Shown piece after piece: positions 55,201 through 64,000 of a DNA stretch of 64,000 nucleotides; positions within the stretch are counted from its first letter, which is position 1, and each line of letters opens with the position of its first letter. The notes beneath the pieces were generated by a model. That model saw only the letters and a list, made by a program, of their open reading frames with translations, had not been told where the DNA came from and did not search any database. The position numbers were made by a program, and so were the translations under genes. Origin of the DNA: Neocallimastix lanati (nom. inval.) (Eukaryota; Neocallimastigomycota; Neocallimastigomycetes; Neocallimastigales; Neocallimastigaceae); assembly GCA_016946835.1 (NCBI GenBank), contig JACVTC010000036.1, positions 587,501-651,500 of the forward strand, given 5' to 3'.

Positions 55201-57868
55201 AAGAGTCTTTATAATTGCTTGTTTCGTATTTGTGTTTACAAGGCTCTTCTTCAACGAATTCTACATCGTTAGTATAATGTATTTTATTATTTTCAATATC
55301 CATGATAATATATGAATATTTTTTATCATCAAATCCCAAGAATACGCCCTTCTTAGCATTTGGTAAAAATTTTGATTTGTGTTGTGTATCATCCCTGTAA
55401 TAACACACACAACCAAAGGTTTTTAAATGTTTTAACTCTACCTTTTTGTTGTAAAATACTTCATTGGGTATTAAAAATTTATTTCCTGAATGGGGAATTA
55501 AGTTATATATGTAGCATGCCTGTTTTATGGCGAAATTCCAAAAGTTTTCTGATAATTCTGCCCAATATAGAAGAGTTTTAGCTGAATTTCTAAGAGTTCT
55601 GTTTATTCTTTCAGCTTTTCCATTAACTTCAGGGCAACCTGGAGGAGAATAGGTTTTTTCTATTCCATTTTCTTTACAGTATTTATTAACTGTTTTATTT
55701 TTAAATTCCTTTCCTCCATCTGATTTAAATATTTTAATATTATATTCTTCAAATTGGTTATTTAAGTACTTGAAGAATTCCACAATTAATTCGGGGGCTT
55801 CGGCTTTAGATTTTAAAGTATATATCCATACTTTTCTTGAGAATTCATCCATGAATGTAATAAAGTATTTTTTATTATTGATAGATGAATTGTATGGACC
55901 TGAAATGTCTGAATGTATTATTTCTAATATTTTCGTAGCTTTTGGTGTTTTTCCTCCGTGTAATTTCCTTGACATTTTAGCTACTTTACATTCTATGCAT
56001 TTAGGAGTTTTTATTTGGTGTAAACTTAGATATTTGTTTATGTTTTCTAGGTAATAATGACCTAGTCTTCTATGCCAAATTTCAAGGCTTTTTTCATCAA
56101 CTTCGTTTAAAGCCATAATATTTTTATCCTTTTCTTCAAAGTTTTTATTAATCTTGTAAGTATTTACTAAGAATTGATTATCATTTGTAGAATAATAAGT
56201 TCCTATATATACATTATTTGGACCCCATAAGTTAAATCTACCACGTGTATAATCATCAGTGTCAATAATGACTCTATATCCAATTTTGGCCAGTTCTATT
56301 CCACTAATAAGATTTTTAGTTGCAGATTTTGAATATAATACCCTGTCTAGTCGTACATATATTCCATTAATGTAACATTCGTAAGTACCATATCCTTCGA
56401 AGCTACACATTGTCCCATTGGCACATCTTAACTTTATTTTGCAGTGAATAAAATTATTTAGCAAATTAAAATCATTAGTTATATGTTCTCCAGCACCAGT
56501 ATCATATAACCATTCACTAGTCTTATCATTTTCTTCATAATAATTGATGTTGTTTACATATAATTCCTCTTTTTTATTAGGAATTGTTATTTCCTTTGGA
56601 ATAATAAAACTATCATTCACGTATTCAATTAATCCAGAAAATTTAACCTTATTGTTAATGTTTATTTCTTCTTGTTTTTCTATCAGTGCCCTTGCGTCTT
56701 CAAAATCAAAATTATCGTCATAACTACTGGCACTGTCTGGATCAGAAATTTTACTTATTAAATGTAAAGACTTCTTTGGATGATCATTTAATGTGGTCTT
56801 TACTTGAAGCTTTTCTTGCCTCCCTTTATTATGATTTGACTTCGTCTTCATATTATATATGCAGTTTCTGGTAGAGTGTCCTTTAACTTCACAAATGTGA
56901 CAATATGATTTATTATTATTGTCTTTGTTACTATTATCTTTATTATTATTGTTATATTGGTTACCATTTTGCTTTCCTCTTTTCTTAGAGTTAGAGCTTT
57001 TGTTATTATGGTTGTTGTGTTCATTTTTCTTTGAGGAATTACTAGTTCTTCTTCCTCTACTGATAAAATCTAGATCCATTGGATCATCTTTTTCAATGGT
57101 TTTGTTATCTTCCCAATTTTCTAGGTAAGATTTTGCATAAATAAAACTTTTGAGATTATTAATATATACATTAGGGTCACTATTCAAATTAATTTGAATG
57201 ATATTTTTATAATCATCCGGTAGTACGTTATAGAGATATTTTAATTTTTCCTTATCAGTGATCTCCACATGTTGTTCTTCCATATCATCGAAAGTTTCTT
57301 TCATAAGTTCTAGCTTTTCGATGATTTGATTTCTATCTCTGGCTTTAATACTTCTTAATCTTTTAAGCCAGTATTCCATATCAGCATTTGAATTTCCATA
57401 TTTTGATTTGAGTCTTTCCATTATACGGAAACCATTATTAAGTCTGCTGATTTCTCTTAAAACAGAATCATCGACATTCTTACTGATCATGAGTATCATG
57501 TCAGCATCGATCCTTTCTGCTTCCTCAACTAATCTGATATGATTAAGAGGATTCCCAAAAAAGTTAGTTAGCTGAGTATTGATATCAACATTATTGTTTC
57601 GATTAACCTCAGCATTATTGTTTCGAATAGGTTCGGCAGGAGCTTGCGGTAACATTTTGGTAATTAATTTAGTAATTACCTTGTTGATAACATCGTTGAC
57701 ATTGGGGTTGTAATCAAAACCTACATCATTAAGTTTTCCAACGACGTCGACTTCCATGAATTCCTTAATACCTTGACGTTTAGCGGCATTGTCAATAAGG
57801 AATTTCCACTCATTAAAGTTGGATTTTCCATGGAGGCGTTGGTCCTTAGCTAAGTTAAAGTCTTGCAT
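52244..57868 (-). CDS. gag-pol: Gag-Pol polyprotein of element B
   Basis: 1874 residues in a single frame. Gag region with zinc knuckle CHICEVKGHSTRNC (about residue 321). Protease WLYDTGAGEHITND (about 451). Integrase zinc finger WHRRLGHYY...CIEC (about 596) and core with IHSDISGPY, FKSDGGKEF and NGKAERINR. An Asn-rich spacer covers about 890-1330. RT: YKARLVARGFKQ (about 1430) and YVDDMVIAG (about 1568). RNase H: YTDSDFAGC (about 1724) and STAEAEYIST (about 1766). All motifs are intact. Unlike element A there is no stop between gag and pol, so the Gag:Pol ratio must be set another way, such as proteolysis or splicing. Confidence 0.95.
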   Translation of the reverse strand: MQDFNLAKDQRLHGKSNFNEWKFLIDNAAKRQGIKEFMEVDVVGKLNDVGFDYNPNVNDVINKVITKLITKMLPQAPAEPIRNNNAEVNRNNNVDINTQLTNFFGNPLNHIRLVEEAERIDADMILMISKNVDDSVLREISRLNNGFRIMERLKSKYGNSNADMEYWLKRLRSIKARDRNQIIEKLELMKETFDDMEEQHVEITDKEKLKYLYNVLPDDYKNIIQINLNSDPNVYINNLKSFIYAKSYLENWEDNKTIEKDDPMDLDFISRGRRTSNSSKKNEHNNHNNKSSNSKKRGKQNGNQYNNNNKDNSNKDNNNKSYCHICEVKGHSTRNCIYNMKTKSNHNKGRQEKLQVKTTLNDHPKKSLHLISKISDPDSASSYDDNFDFEDARALIEKQEEININNKVKFSGLIEYVNDSFIIPKEITIPNKKEELYVNNINYYEENDKTSEWLYDTGAGEHITNDFNLLNNFIHCKIKLRCANGTMCSFEGYGTYECYINGIYVRLDRVLYSKSATKNLISGIELAKIGYRVIIDTDDYTRGRFNLWGPNNVYIGTYYSTNDNQFLVNTYKINKNFEEKDKNIMALNEVDEKSLEIWHRRLGHYYLENINKYLSLHQIKTPKCIECKVAKMSRKLHGGKTPKATKILEIIHSDISGPYNSSINNKKYFITFMDEFSRKVWIYTLKSKAEAPELIVEFFKYLNNQFEEYNIKIFKSDGGKEFKNKTVNKYCKENGIEKTYSPPGCPEVNGKAERINRTLRNSAKTLLYWAELSENFWNFAIKQACYIYNLIPHSGNKFLIPNEVFYNKKVELKHLKTFGCVCYYRDDTQHKSKFLPNAKKGVFLGFDDKKYSYIIMDIENNKIHYTNDVEFVEEEPCKHKYETSNYKDSYFSFMKDNNRKDMNPEDNIINEDNNINEDNNMNNENNFNGRNILNEENSLNENINNERTTNTEHKSNYIKNKHVNNISLNEENQEFDNKDINQKNNHNLNKDVEINSKINPEIKNKNNCEFKLKFNFNNVDKNNSENNYLNEINRNLEIINKNYNKKFRNNTKNTNFNSNIIEKYKPEDPAYAASTSSRNKGKEKITEFENFDKNKIFLNNEKSSQNLQNFTINNNNMKKNFNNKNFSKNDEKIQENLLAEAKSHSYHIKKFSNNSIISNNTNEPHITYDNNNDSHKSINNSNKSMNIKNFTKNDQNFINKNFLSKNNKLIQQNSKSSDSMKKNYNFSTPSIDINNIPSDNKNTVMENLKNITLPYNFNQNLPLITDSSTNQISQKTDEISLTNNNEINNKFNNNNIVNKENYAHKSLIDASSVIDFNKDEIMDDIVANTEYGNIHKRPLSPKYKETAPTNISSRRKLDQINDIIIASIFCHIPNTYEEAINSEDKNNWIEAINDELNNLYSNNIMTFVKNVPKNKNIITTKWVFNTKRDSNNNIYKYKARLVARGFKQKWGIDYELTYSPTLNIDGLKLIFAISAALKWNIFQLDIKAAYLNAPLDKDIYTTIPKGDTRFGRGYWKLNKALYGLKQSGRQWYNTIRKFLIKNEFIQIKSEQCIFKFTKNNITKCIIGLYVDDMVIAGENEYIKQIINKIKSKFKISKCDPIEYILGIEVKKENNSYIISQKNFINNMLYKFNIDNTKKRKTPCTGDNKISENNKPFDKTIYKSAIGSLIYLSKCTRPDIAFAVNKASRKCENPTISDWNKIINILKYINSTKEFKIEYNGKGELVAYTDSDFAGCLEDRKSTSGGIILMGTSPICWLSKKQTSVATSTAEAEYISTSENIKKILWIRNIIKEILNKWITVKIYTDNQASKKIMENGEINTKLKHISVRYHFNRDNIAKKKVKLEYIDTENMLADILTKDSNGPKIQKFTNNIFI

Positions 57869-57929
57869 GATTTCGGAGCGGTGAAGCGAATTAATTAAGT
57901 ACTTTTAATAATAAATAATATGAGTCAAC

Positions 57930-57943
57930 TGAGACTCTTAATC
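57930..57943 (-). promoter_or_regulatory. Primer-binding site of element B
   Basis: Minus strand GATTAAGAGTCTCA immediately after the 5' LTR, identical to A1, A2 and C over 14 nt although the LTRs of B and A are unrelated. Complementary to the tRNA-Lys(CUU) anticodon arm. Confidence 0.8.
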
Positions 57944-58263
57944 TGTTAGCTTTATTAAATTTAGATCTATAATAATATTCCTTATGGAATATGGTATACA
58001 AGGGAAATAAGTGTATGATCTATCTTTCGGCTTTAAATAAGTAATAAAGTCACATGTTACAACATGCGTTTTCCATAACATAAAATAAATTAAAAATTAA
58101 TTAAATAAATATTAAAAGATAATTAACATAGATTTATACAAGACGATAGATCATAATACATTTAAGTAATCATTAAATATAAATAAATAAATACACATAA
58201 ATATAAATAAATACTATAAATAAATAAATTAAATATATAGTTAAATTATGAGTGCAGTCAACA
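57944..58263 (-). repeat. 5' LTR of element B
   Basis: 320 bp with the same sequence as 51904-52223; promoter-bearing copy for the minus-strand element. Confidence 0.95.
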
Positions 58264-58268
58264 ATTAT

Positions 58269-58510
58269 CAATATTATATTTTTATCTTATATTAATATTT
58301 TATTCTTATATTTTTATGTTGTGTAACATTTATCTATGTGTATTAATTCATAGAATTATCACATGATTAAATATGTAATTTTTACTATAAAAATAATTAT
58401 TTTTATTATCTTAAAAAAATGAGTTCTTTACATTAATAAAATTTATGTATTAAATAAATACAAAAATAAATAAAGTTTATTATAAAAAAAAAAAACACAT
58501 ACTTTTCTCA
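58269..58510 (+). repeat. 5' LTR of A2, second part
   Basis: Continues the A-family LTR after the ATTAT duplication and ends ACTTTTCTCA, directly followed by the primer-binding site. A few differences from the A1 LTR are visible, for example in the A and T tracts. Confidence 0.9.
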
Positions 58511-58524
58511 GATTAAGAGTCTCA
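58511..58524 (+). promoter_or_regulatory. Primer-binding site of A2
   Basis: GATTAAGAGTCTCA directly after the LTR, as in A1, B and C. Confidence 0.8.
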
Positions 58525-58580
58525 ATTAGCTCTTATTTATAAAAATATATCCGTTATTTAAAACCGCCTTTCTTATAAAT

Positions 58581-59627
58581 ATGAATACTTCTAACAATTT
58601 AGATTCATCTTCAACTCCAAGAGAGATATTAAATGAAGAGAACTTTGACATTTGGGCGTACGAATTGAGAACAAATCTTGAAATAAATCACATAGACAAA
58701 TACATCCAATTCGACGCCAACGAAGAATTAAATGAGTTATATGATAAACTCAAATCTAAAAAAGAAGATAAGAAGAATATTGAAAATTCAATTTCTCTAA
58801 TTAAAGAAAAGGACGGTAGAGCTCGCCAACAAATTCTATGCTCGGTTTCCAAAGAAACCAAAGCCACGTTGATAGGCCTTCGATTAAAATCGGCCTACGA
58901 AATGTATAAATATCTGGAAAGCGAATATAATATCATAAATATCAACAAAGTTCCAGATTTATACGACCGTTTAAAAAATCTAAGAGCCAAAACGGACAAA
59001 GAAGTAATCAAATTTACTACAGAATTCGAACATCTTTGTAATCTACTCAAAGAATTAGGAAAAACAATAGACGAAGATGAAAAATTCAAATTACTCCTGA
59101 AGGGACTCCCAGGGGAATATAAAAACTATATCAAATTTAATTATAAAGACAATCTTCAAGAGATTGCAAATGAAATCAGAACTATAGCCAAAAGAACTTT
59201 AAATGCGGAAGACCCAAAGCCAGTGGAAGAAGTTTCTTTTATAAAAATTGCGAACAATAATCATTCCCAAAATAATTCTAGGAATAATAATCATAATAAT
59301 TATAATAACAATAACAATAATTATAATAATAATTATAATAATAACTATAACAATAATAACCGGAGAAGAAGAAACCAGAAAAATAACAAAAATAACAGAA
59401 ACAAAACCAAAAGAAATAACGAAAAGTACTGTTCAATCTGTGACAAACATGACCATTTCACTAGAAATTGCTACTTTAACGCAAGGAATCCTAATAATAA
59501 AATTAAAGAAATAGCAAGAAAGTTCAGCAATATTAACCTAGCCAAAGATACAATCAACAACCTAGAAATCATTGATGCCCTCAGTGACTATGATGAATCT
59601 CAAGAAACCCATGAAAAGAATATCTGA
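58581..59627 (+). CDS. gag: Gag polyprotein of element A2
   Basis: 348 residues, nearly identical to A1 gag; the few substitutions seen lie mostly in the second half, including the Asn/Arg-rich part. Zinc knuckle CSICDKHDHFTRNC intact. Ends at TGA (59625-59627) followed by CTAG and an open frame in phase to the pol ATG at 59652, exactly as in A1. Gag could still be made if the split LTR were transcribed. Confidence 0.9.
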   Translation: MNTSNNLDSSSTPREILNEENFDIWAYELRTNLEINHIDKYIQFDANEELNELYDKLKSKKEDKKNIENSISLIKEKDGRARQQILCSVSKETKATLIGLRLKSAYEMYKYLESEYNIININKVPDLYDRLKNLRAKTDKEVIKFTTEFEHLCNLLKELGKTIDEDEKFKLLLKGLPGEYKNYIKFNYKDNLQEIANEIRTIAKRTLNAEDPKPVEEVSFIKIANNNHSQNNSRNNNHNNYNNNNNNYNNNYNNNYNNNNRRRRNQKNNKNNRNKTKRNNEKYCSICDKHDHFTRNCYFNARNPNNKIKEIARKFSNINLAKDTINNLEIIDALSDYDESQETHEKNI

Positions 59628-60834
59628 CTAGATGGAGAAAATCCATATGACATGTCTCCTGAACCACCAATGAATAACTCTTATGAATCAAATGATTTAA
59701 TAATCAATTATTTAGGGGACTATAACAAACCTAAAACAAATCCAATCAACTATAATATTTCAAATGAATCAATTCATGATGAACATAAATCAAATATATC
59801 AAATAAAATTATGGAATCACGTGATATAATAATCAATAACATAGAAAATAATAATAATCTAGAATTAAACCTTATTGGTAAAAATAAATTAGTAAAACCT
59901 CATGATAGTCCACTTCCACCTATGATTCCAAATATTATTACAAACGACTTAAATAGAAAAACTATATATGAATTCATCAACAATCATAAATGTCATCCAG
60001 ATTATAATAATGGATATGTAATATCCATAGATTCTGGAGCATCTTCAAATATCACGGGATCACTTAAAAATCTATGTAATGTTAGAGATTATCATACAAA
60101 TATGATACTACCAACAAAGGAAAAAGAAATAGTACAAGTTTCAAAAATTGGAGATCTTACGGAATACATCAATAATATTTACTTCATAATAAAAAATGTA
60201 TTATATTCAGAAGATATTAATGAAAATAAAACATTAATATCATTCAACGATCTTAAAAGACAATACTTAGCTGATGTTATCATTATTGATAACAATGCAT
60301 ACTTTAGATTAGCAAAACTAAATGGTCAACTTTTATGCATAGAAAAAGAAAACTCAATCAAAATTTGTAATATTTACGTTAATAATAAACAAGGAAATTA
60401 TAAAACAATATACAGTTTACAAAGTAGCAATCTAGACCAATACTCCTTAAGTATATGGCATAAAAGACTTTGCCATTTCTATAACAATAATCTTATTAAA
60501 TTCCTAAATGGACACACAATTAACAAAACTCTATGTATTGGCTGCAAAATATCAAAGCTGAAAAAAGAACCTTTTAGAAAAACTTTAAACGCAAGAAGTA
60601 CAAGGCCATTGGAACTAATCCACTCGGACATTATTGGACCTCTTAAAGAATCAAGGAATAATTTCAAATATATTTTAACTTTCCTTGATGATTTCACAAG
60701 AAAAAGTTGGATATATCTACTAAAAAGAAAATCCGAAGTTCCAGAAATTTTTGAAAATTTCATACGAATGGTGACAAATGAATCAAATTTAACAATAACA
60801 AAAATACAAAGTGACAATGGAAAAGAATATACAT

Positions 60835-61968
60835 TGTAACGAATCTTAAAATGTTGAGGTTCATATTAGAAAAGGAGTGTGAACATTAAATAAATAGATA
60901 AATTAAATAACTATTAAATTACACTAAAAGAATTTATTATTACACATTATAAATTTTATTTAAAGAATTATTATTAAAAATATTTATTATTTATAAATTA
61001 TATAATTATTTTATTGTTAAAAATAACTTTATTAATATTAATATTTATTATTATAACAATATGGGAAACCTTTCAATTATTATTACTATTTCATTATTAC
61101 TACTATTTTTACTATTTCTTTCCTCAGAAAGGCCCCCTTCATAAAATAATATGGATAATACATATTTTATATTATTTAATTACATTATTAAAACCAATCA
61201 TATAAATTAATTAATTACATAAATTTAATATTTAAAATAATAAAATATAATTAATATAAAAATTATTAATATAGAATATAAGAAAATTATTAATAGTAAA
61301 GAATATAATAATATATTTTTATATAATAAATTATTAAAAATTTAATTAAAAATATCATTATTATTCTATTCTTTATCAAAAAAATTAGAAATTAGAATGC
61401 TGGCATAGTGGTTAGTCACTATGACCTCAGCCTGAACCACTAGGGTTCGACTCACACCTTTACTAAAATTTTATATCATTTAAATTTTAAAAGAATTTTT
61501 ATACTTCATTTCTGTATTTGTTTCTGTATTTGTTTCTGTATAAATTTCTGTAAAAAATTAACAAAAGAAATTCTTAGAAATTAATAGAAACAAATCAGAT
61601 AGAAATTCTATTTTAATTTATCTTTTATCATTATTTCTTTTAGATTCTTTTTAACCGAAAATAATCAATTTTTATGAAACTTTTTAATGATTTTATGGTT
61701 TTAAATTTTTATGGATTTAAATTTTGAAAAACTATAAATAGGAGTGAATTTCGCAGCCAAAAGATTTTAAATATTGTGTTTTTATTAATTATTGAATTAA
61801 TTAATAAGTAATTCGAAATATTACAATAATTAATCTTTATAATTAATATTTTTAAATTTCTTAATTAATAAAACTATATTTTAAAAAAACCAAATTACTT
61901 ATTAATCAAAAAGTGCTTACCTATTGTGTTACACTCTTTAAAACACGGATATTCCAATATTCGTTACA
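60835..61968. mobile_element. Element D: solo-LTR-like insertion with 10-bp inverted ends and internal Pol III boxes
   Basis: A precise 1134-bp insertion relative to A1, flanked by the 5-bp duplication TACAT (60830-60834 and 61969-61973). Ends TGTAACGAAT...ATTCGTTACA are perfect 10-bp inverted repeats with TG/CA termini. A TATA-like ACTATAAATAGG lies near 61731. No coding capacity. TG...CA and a 5-bp duplication favour a solo LTR of a third LTR family. A small non-autonomous DNA element is the alternative. Confidence 0.8.
61399..61460 (+). ncRNA. tRNA-like Pol III promoter (A and B boxes) within element D
   Basis: TGGCATAGTGG (61401-61411) fits the A-box consensus TRGCNNARYGG exactly. GGTTCGACTCA (61444-61454) fits the B box GGTTCGANTCC at 10 of 11 positions, with tRNA-like spacing. 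The acceptor and T stems do not pair, so it is not a tRNA. It looks like the head of a tRNA-derived SINE. Confidence 0.6.
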
Positions 61969-63548
61969 TACATCAAGAAAATTCATAGATATCTGCAACA
62001 AAGCAGGTATACAAAGAAATCTTATCGTTCCAAGAAACCCACAAAGCAATGGAAGAGCTGAAAGATTAAATGGAACAATAATAAATGCTACAAAAGCATT
62101 ATTAAACCAAGCAAAGTTAAGCTACCATTTCTGGGAAGACGCTGTCAAAACCGCAGTGAAAATATATAATATGACTCCAAGAACAGCAATAAAATTTAAA
62201 ATTCCTGATGAATTATACTACCATAAAGAAGTGAATATTGACAATCTTCGTGTTTTTGGATGCAGAGCATACTACTATGTAGACGCTTCCCTTAAAAACT
62301 CAAAATTTGATAATAACACATTACCCGGAATTTTCTTAGGATATGATGAACATTCTCCAGGATATGTTATTTTTGGAACTAATGATTGCAAAACTCATAT
62401 TGTTCGTGATGCCGTATTCGAAGAAGATATCCCTGGAAACTTTAATTTCAATAACAAAACAAATTATAAAGAAAATTACACACCTGAAGAACTTAACACA
62501 GAAGAAGATGAAGATGAATACGAAGATTTAGAATATGAATCAAATGAAAATAATTCAAATGTTCATCACCAAAGTAACAACAATCAAAATGTACTCTTAA
62601 TTCAACAAAATTTCAATAATAATAATACTTCAAATTTCAACGACAGTAACTATTCAAGTGAAGATTCTCATGAGTATTCTCAAAACAATGATAATAATAA
62701 CTCATTAAATAACAATAAAATTTACAACGACAATTATGAATCAAATAATATTCCTAATAATAATTCAAATATTATTTCAAATAATTCAAACAATATCTCA
62801 AATAATAAATCAAATAATACTTCAAATATTATTTCAAATAGTAACTCAAACAATAATTCATATAAGAATTCAAATAATTCAACAATTAAATCAAATATCT
62901 CGAATCACAATTTAACGAATAATTTAAATAAAATAAAATATATATTTAACAGTGACTCAAATATTGTCAATAAAATGAAATCAGATATTAAACAATATAA
63001 TTTAAAGCATAATGGTATTATTAGTGATTATAAAAATAATAAATTTAATGATAATAAAATTGTTAATAAACAATTAAAACAGGCAACGAAAAATTTAAAA
63101 GATTTTATTAAAAATAAATATAACAATGAAGAACTCTTATCAGAAATTTACAAAAATATAAAATCAAATATATTTTCAAATAATGATAATAACTCCTCAA
63201 ATAATAATTCCAATACAAATAATAATTTAAAATCAATAAATAATTCTAATATTCCAATTAATTATCAAAATAATTCAAAGAATATTTCTAATGCAAAACA
63301 GTCAAATAAAAATAATAAAAAGATAATTATTAAAGTTCAAGCCACAAATTCAAATAATTTACATATGCCTGAAAACATTAATCAAAATAGGAAAATTAAA
63401 AATCAAGCCACAATTAATACTTCAAAATTTTCAAAAAAAGAAGAGAGTGAGACGACAACCCGCGGATCCGATCCGGTGTCGTCGGTATCGTTGTGCAGTC
63501 GCCTCACAGCTCGACCAGCGAGCCATTTGGGAAAACCCCCGCGAGAAA

Positions 63549-64000
63549 TGATACGTGACCACTATAAAAATGGTATTTAGGTAGATTCTTTAGGTTAAAG
63601 AAATACTTAAATATTATTGGTCAATAATAATTTTATAATAATATATATAATTTTAGAATAATAATTATTAAACGGAGAATTCTTTTATTTATAAGTTTAT
63701 ACTTATGATAAATTAATTCATATAAATAGCTATTTTATATTTTATTTTAGTATAGTTAAAAAGAGATATTATATATATTTGAGATAATTAATTATAATAT
63801 TTATATAAGAGAGTAATAATAATAATTTATGTAATAATTAATAATTAATAATAAATAAAGAGAACATTAAAAAGATATATTTATTACTTTATTTTGTATT
63901 ATTGTATGTGTTATTTCTAATTAATATTAGAATATATTATTTTGTCATAATTCCTTATTGTCATTGCCCATAAATAAATATTAATTTAGATACATAAATA
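63549..64000. mobile_element. Element E: start of a further insertion, incomplete at the window edge
   Basis: Similarity to A1 pol stops exactly after GCGAGAAA, and the new sequence starts TGATACGTGACC, a TG terminus as expected of an LTR. TATAAAAA occurs within 20 bp. The remaining 450 bp are A/T-rich and non-coding. The other end lies outside the window, so no target duplication can be checked (AGAAA would be predicted). Confidence 0.5.

Larger units (their letters stand above)
51904..58263 (-). mobile_element. Complete Ty1/copia-type LTR retrotransposon B, nested in the A2 LTR
   Basis: A 6360-bp element on the minus strand with 320-bp LTRs (51904-52223 and 57944-58263) that appear identical and have TGTT...AACA ends. 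The target-site duplication is ATTAT (51899-51903 and 58264-58268). It has one uninterrupted gag-pol frame, primer-binding site and purine tract. It is a different family from A but shares the primer site. Its insertion is younger than A2. Confidence 0.95.
51831..63548 (+). mobile_element. Copia-type element A2, interrupted by elements B, D and E
   Basis: A second copy of A1 on the opposite strand. Its 5' LTR is 51831-51903 plus 58269-58510 (315 bp in total), split by element B. Then follow the primer-binding site (58511-58524), gag (58581-59627) and pol from 59652. Element D splits pol at 60834/61969, and the match to A1 ends at 63548 where element E starts. RT, RNase H and the 3' LTR are not in the window. 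Similarity to A1 is very high in gag and pol, with scattered substitutions and small deletions in the Asn/Ser-rich spacer. Confidence 0.9.
59652..63548 (+). pseudogene. pol: Pol of element A2, split by D and broken by E
   Basis: 59652-60834 encodes protease (IDSGASSNITG), the integrase zinc finger and the first two integrase Asp residues. Element D then interrupts after KEYT. The frame resumes at 61974 (SRKFIDICNK), includes the integrase Glu in GRAERLNG, the Asn/Ser spacer and the GC-rich patch, and is lost at 63548. Gene not functional. Confidence 0.9.

Noticed and set aside
61399-61460. A true tRNA gene
   Set aside because: A and B boxes are good, but acceptor and T stems do not pair and no anticodon arm is formed.
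60835-61968. Element D as a cut-and-paste DNA transposon, because of its 10-bp inverted ends
   Set aside because: TG/CA termini, a 5-bp duplication, a TATA-like box and lack of a transposase fit a solo LTR better. Not fully excluded.

Overview
The window is nuclear DNA from a eukaryote with an extremely AT-rich genome. Intergenic DNA is mostly A and T, with homopolymer tracts up to 51 bases, while exons are clearly richer in G and C. Short GT-AG introns, a fungal-type REI1 gene, a decayed hevein-type chitin-binding/GH1 beta-glucosidase gene with a Pro-Glu linker, Asn-rich proteins and many Ty1/copia elements fit an anaerobic gut fungus (Neocallimastigomycota) best. That placement is inference.

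Region 1-9.6 kb has no recognisable gene: only AT-rich DNA, tandem repeats and two decayed islands with more balanced base composition. At 9.65-13.77 kb lies one intact gene for a 1372-residue ankyrin-repeat protein. At 15.3-16.0 kb are three box C/D snoRNA candidates, two with perfect terminal stems and D'-guides that match SSU rRNA. At 17.9-20.2 kb (minus strand) is a six-exon homologue of the pre-60S ribosome factor REI1/ZNF622. At 24.9-25.9 kb is a four-exon gene for a small four-helix membrane protein with an apparent 2-base frameshift. At 27.8-28.9 kb is a broken chitin-binding/GH1 pseudogene. At 32.2 kb is a small single-pass membrane protein gene. At 33.6-38.2 kb (minus strand) is a roughly ten-exon survival-motor-neuron (SMN) homologue with a long acidic N-terminal extension.

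The right third (38.6-64 kb) is a transposon graveyard and nursery. It starts with a decayed copia relic (C), then a decayed Mutator-like transposase at 42.2-43.5 kb. Next is a complete copia-type element A1 (43781-50339, minus strand; LTRs that look identical; 5-bp target duplication) whose gag and pol are in one frame, separated only by a UGA followed by CUAG. A second copy, A2 (plus strand), follows from 51831. A2 carries three nested insertions: a complete single-ORF copia element B inside its 5' LTR, a 1134-bp LTR-like element D inside the integrase region, and a further element E that starts at 63549 and runs off the window.

Elements A1, A2, B and C all carry the same 14-base primer-binding site directly after the LTR. 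It is complementary to the anticodon arm of tRNA-Lys(CUU), pointing to half-tRNA priming. The UGA-CUAG gag/pol junction, the tRNA-Lys half-primer and a roughly 100-bp patch of about 62% GC inside pol are the most unusual signals. The cellular genes are typical housekeeping functions (ribosome biogenesis, snRNP assembly, rRNA methylation guides) and form no operon-like unit.
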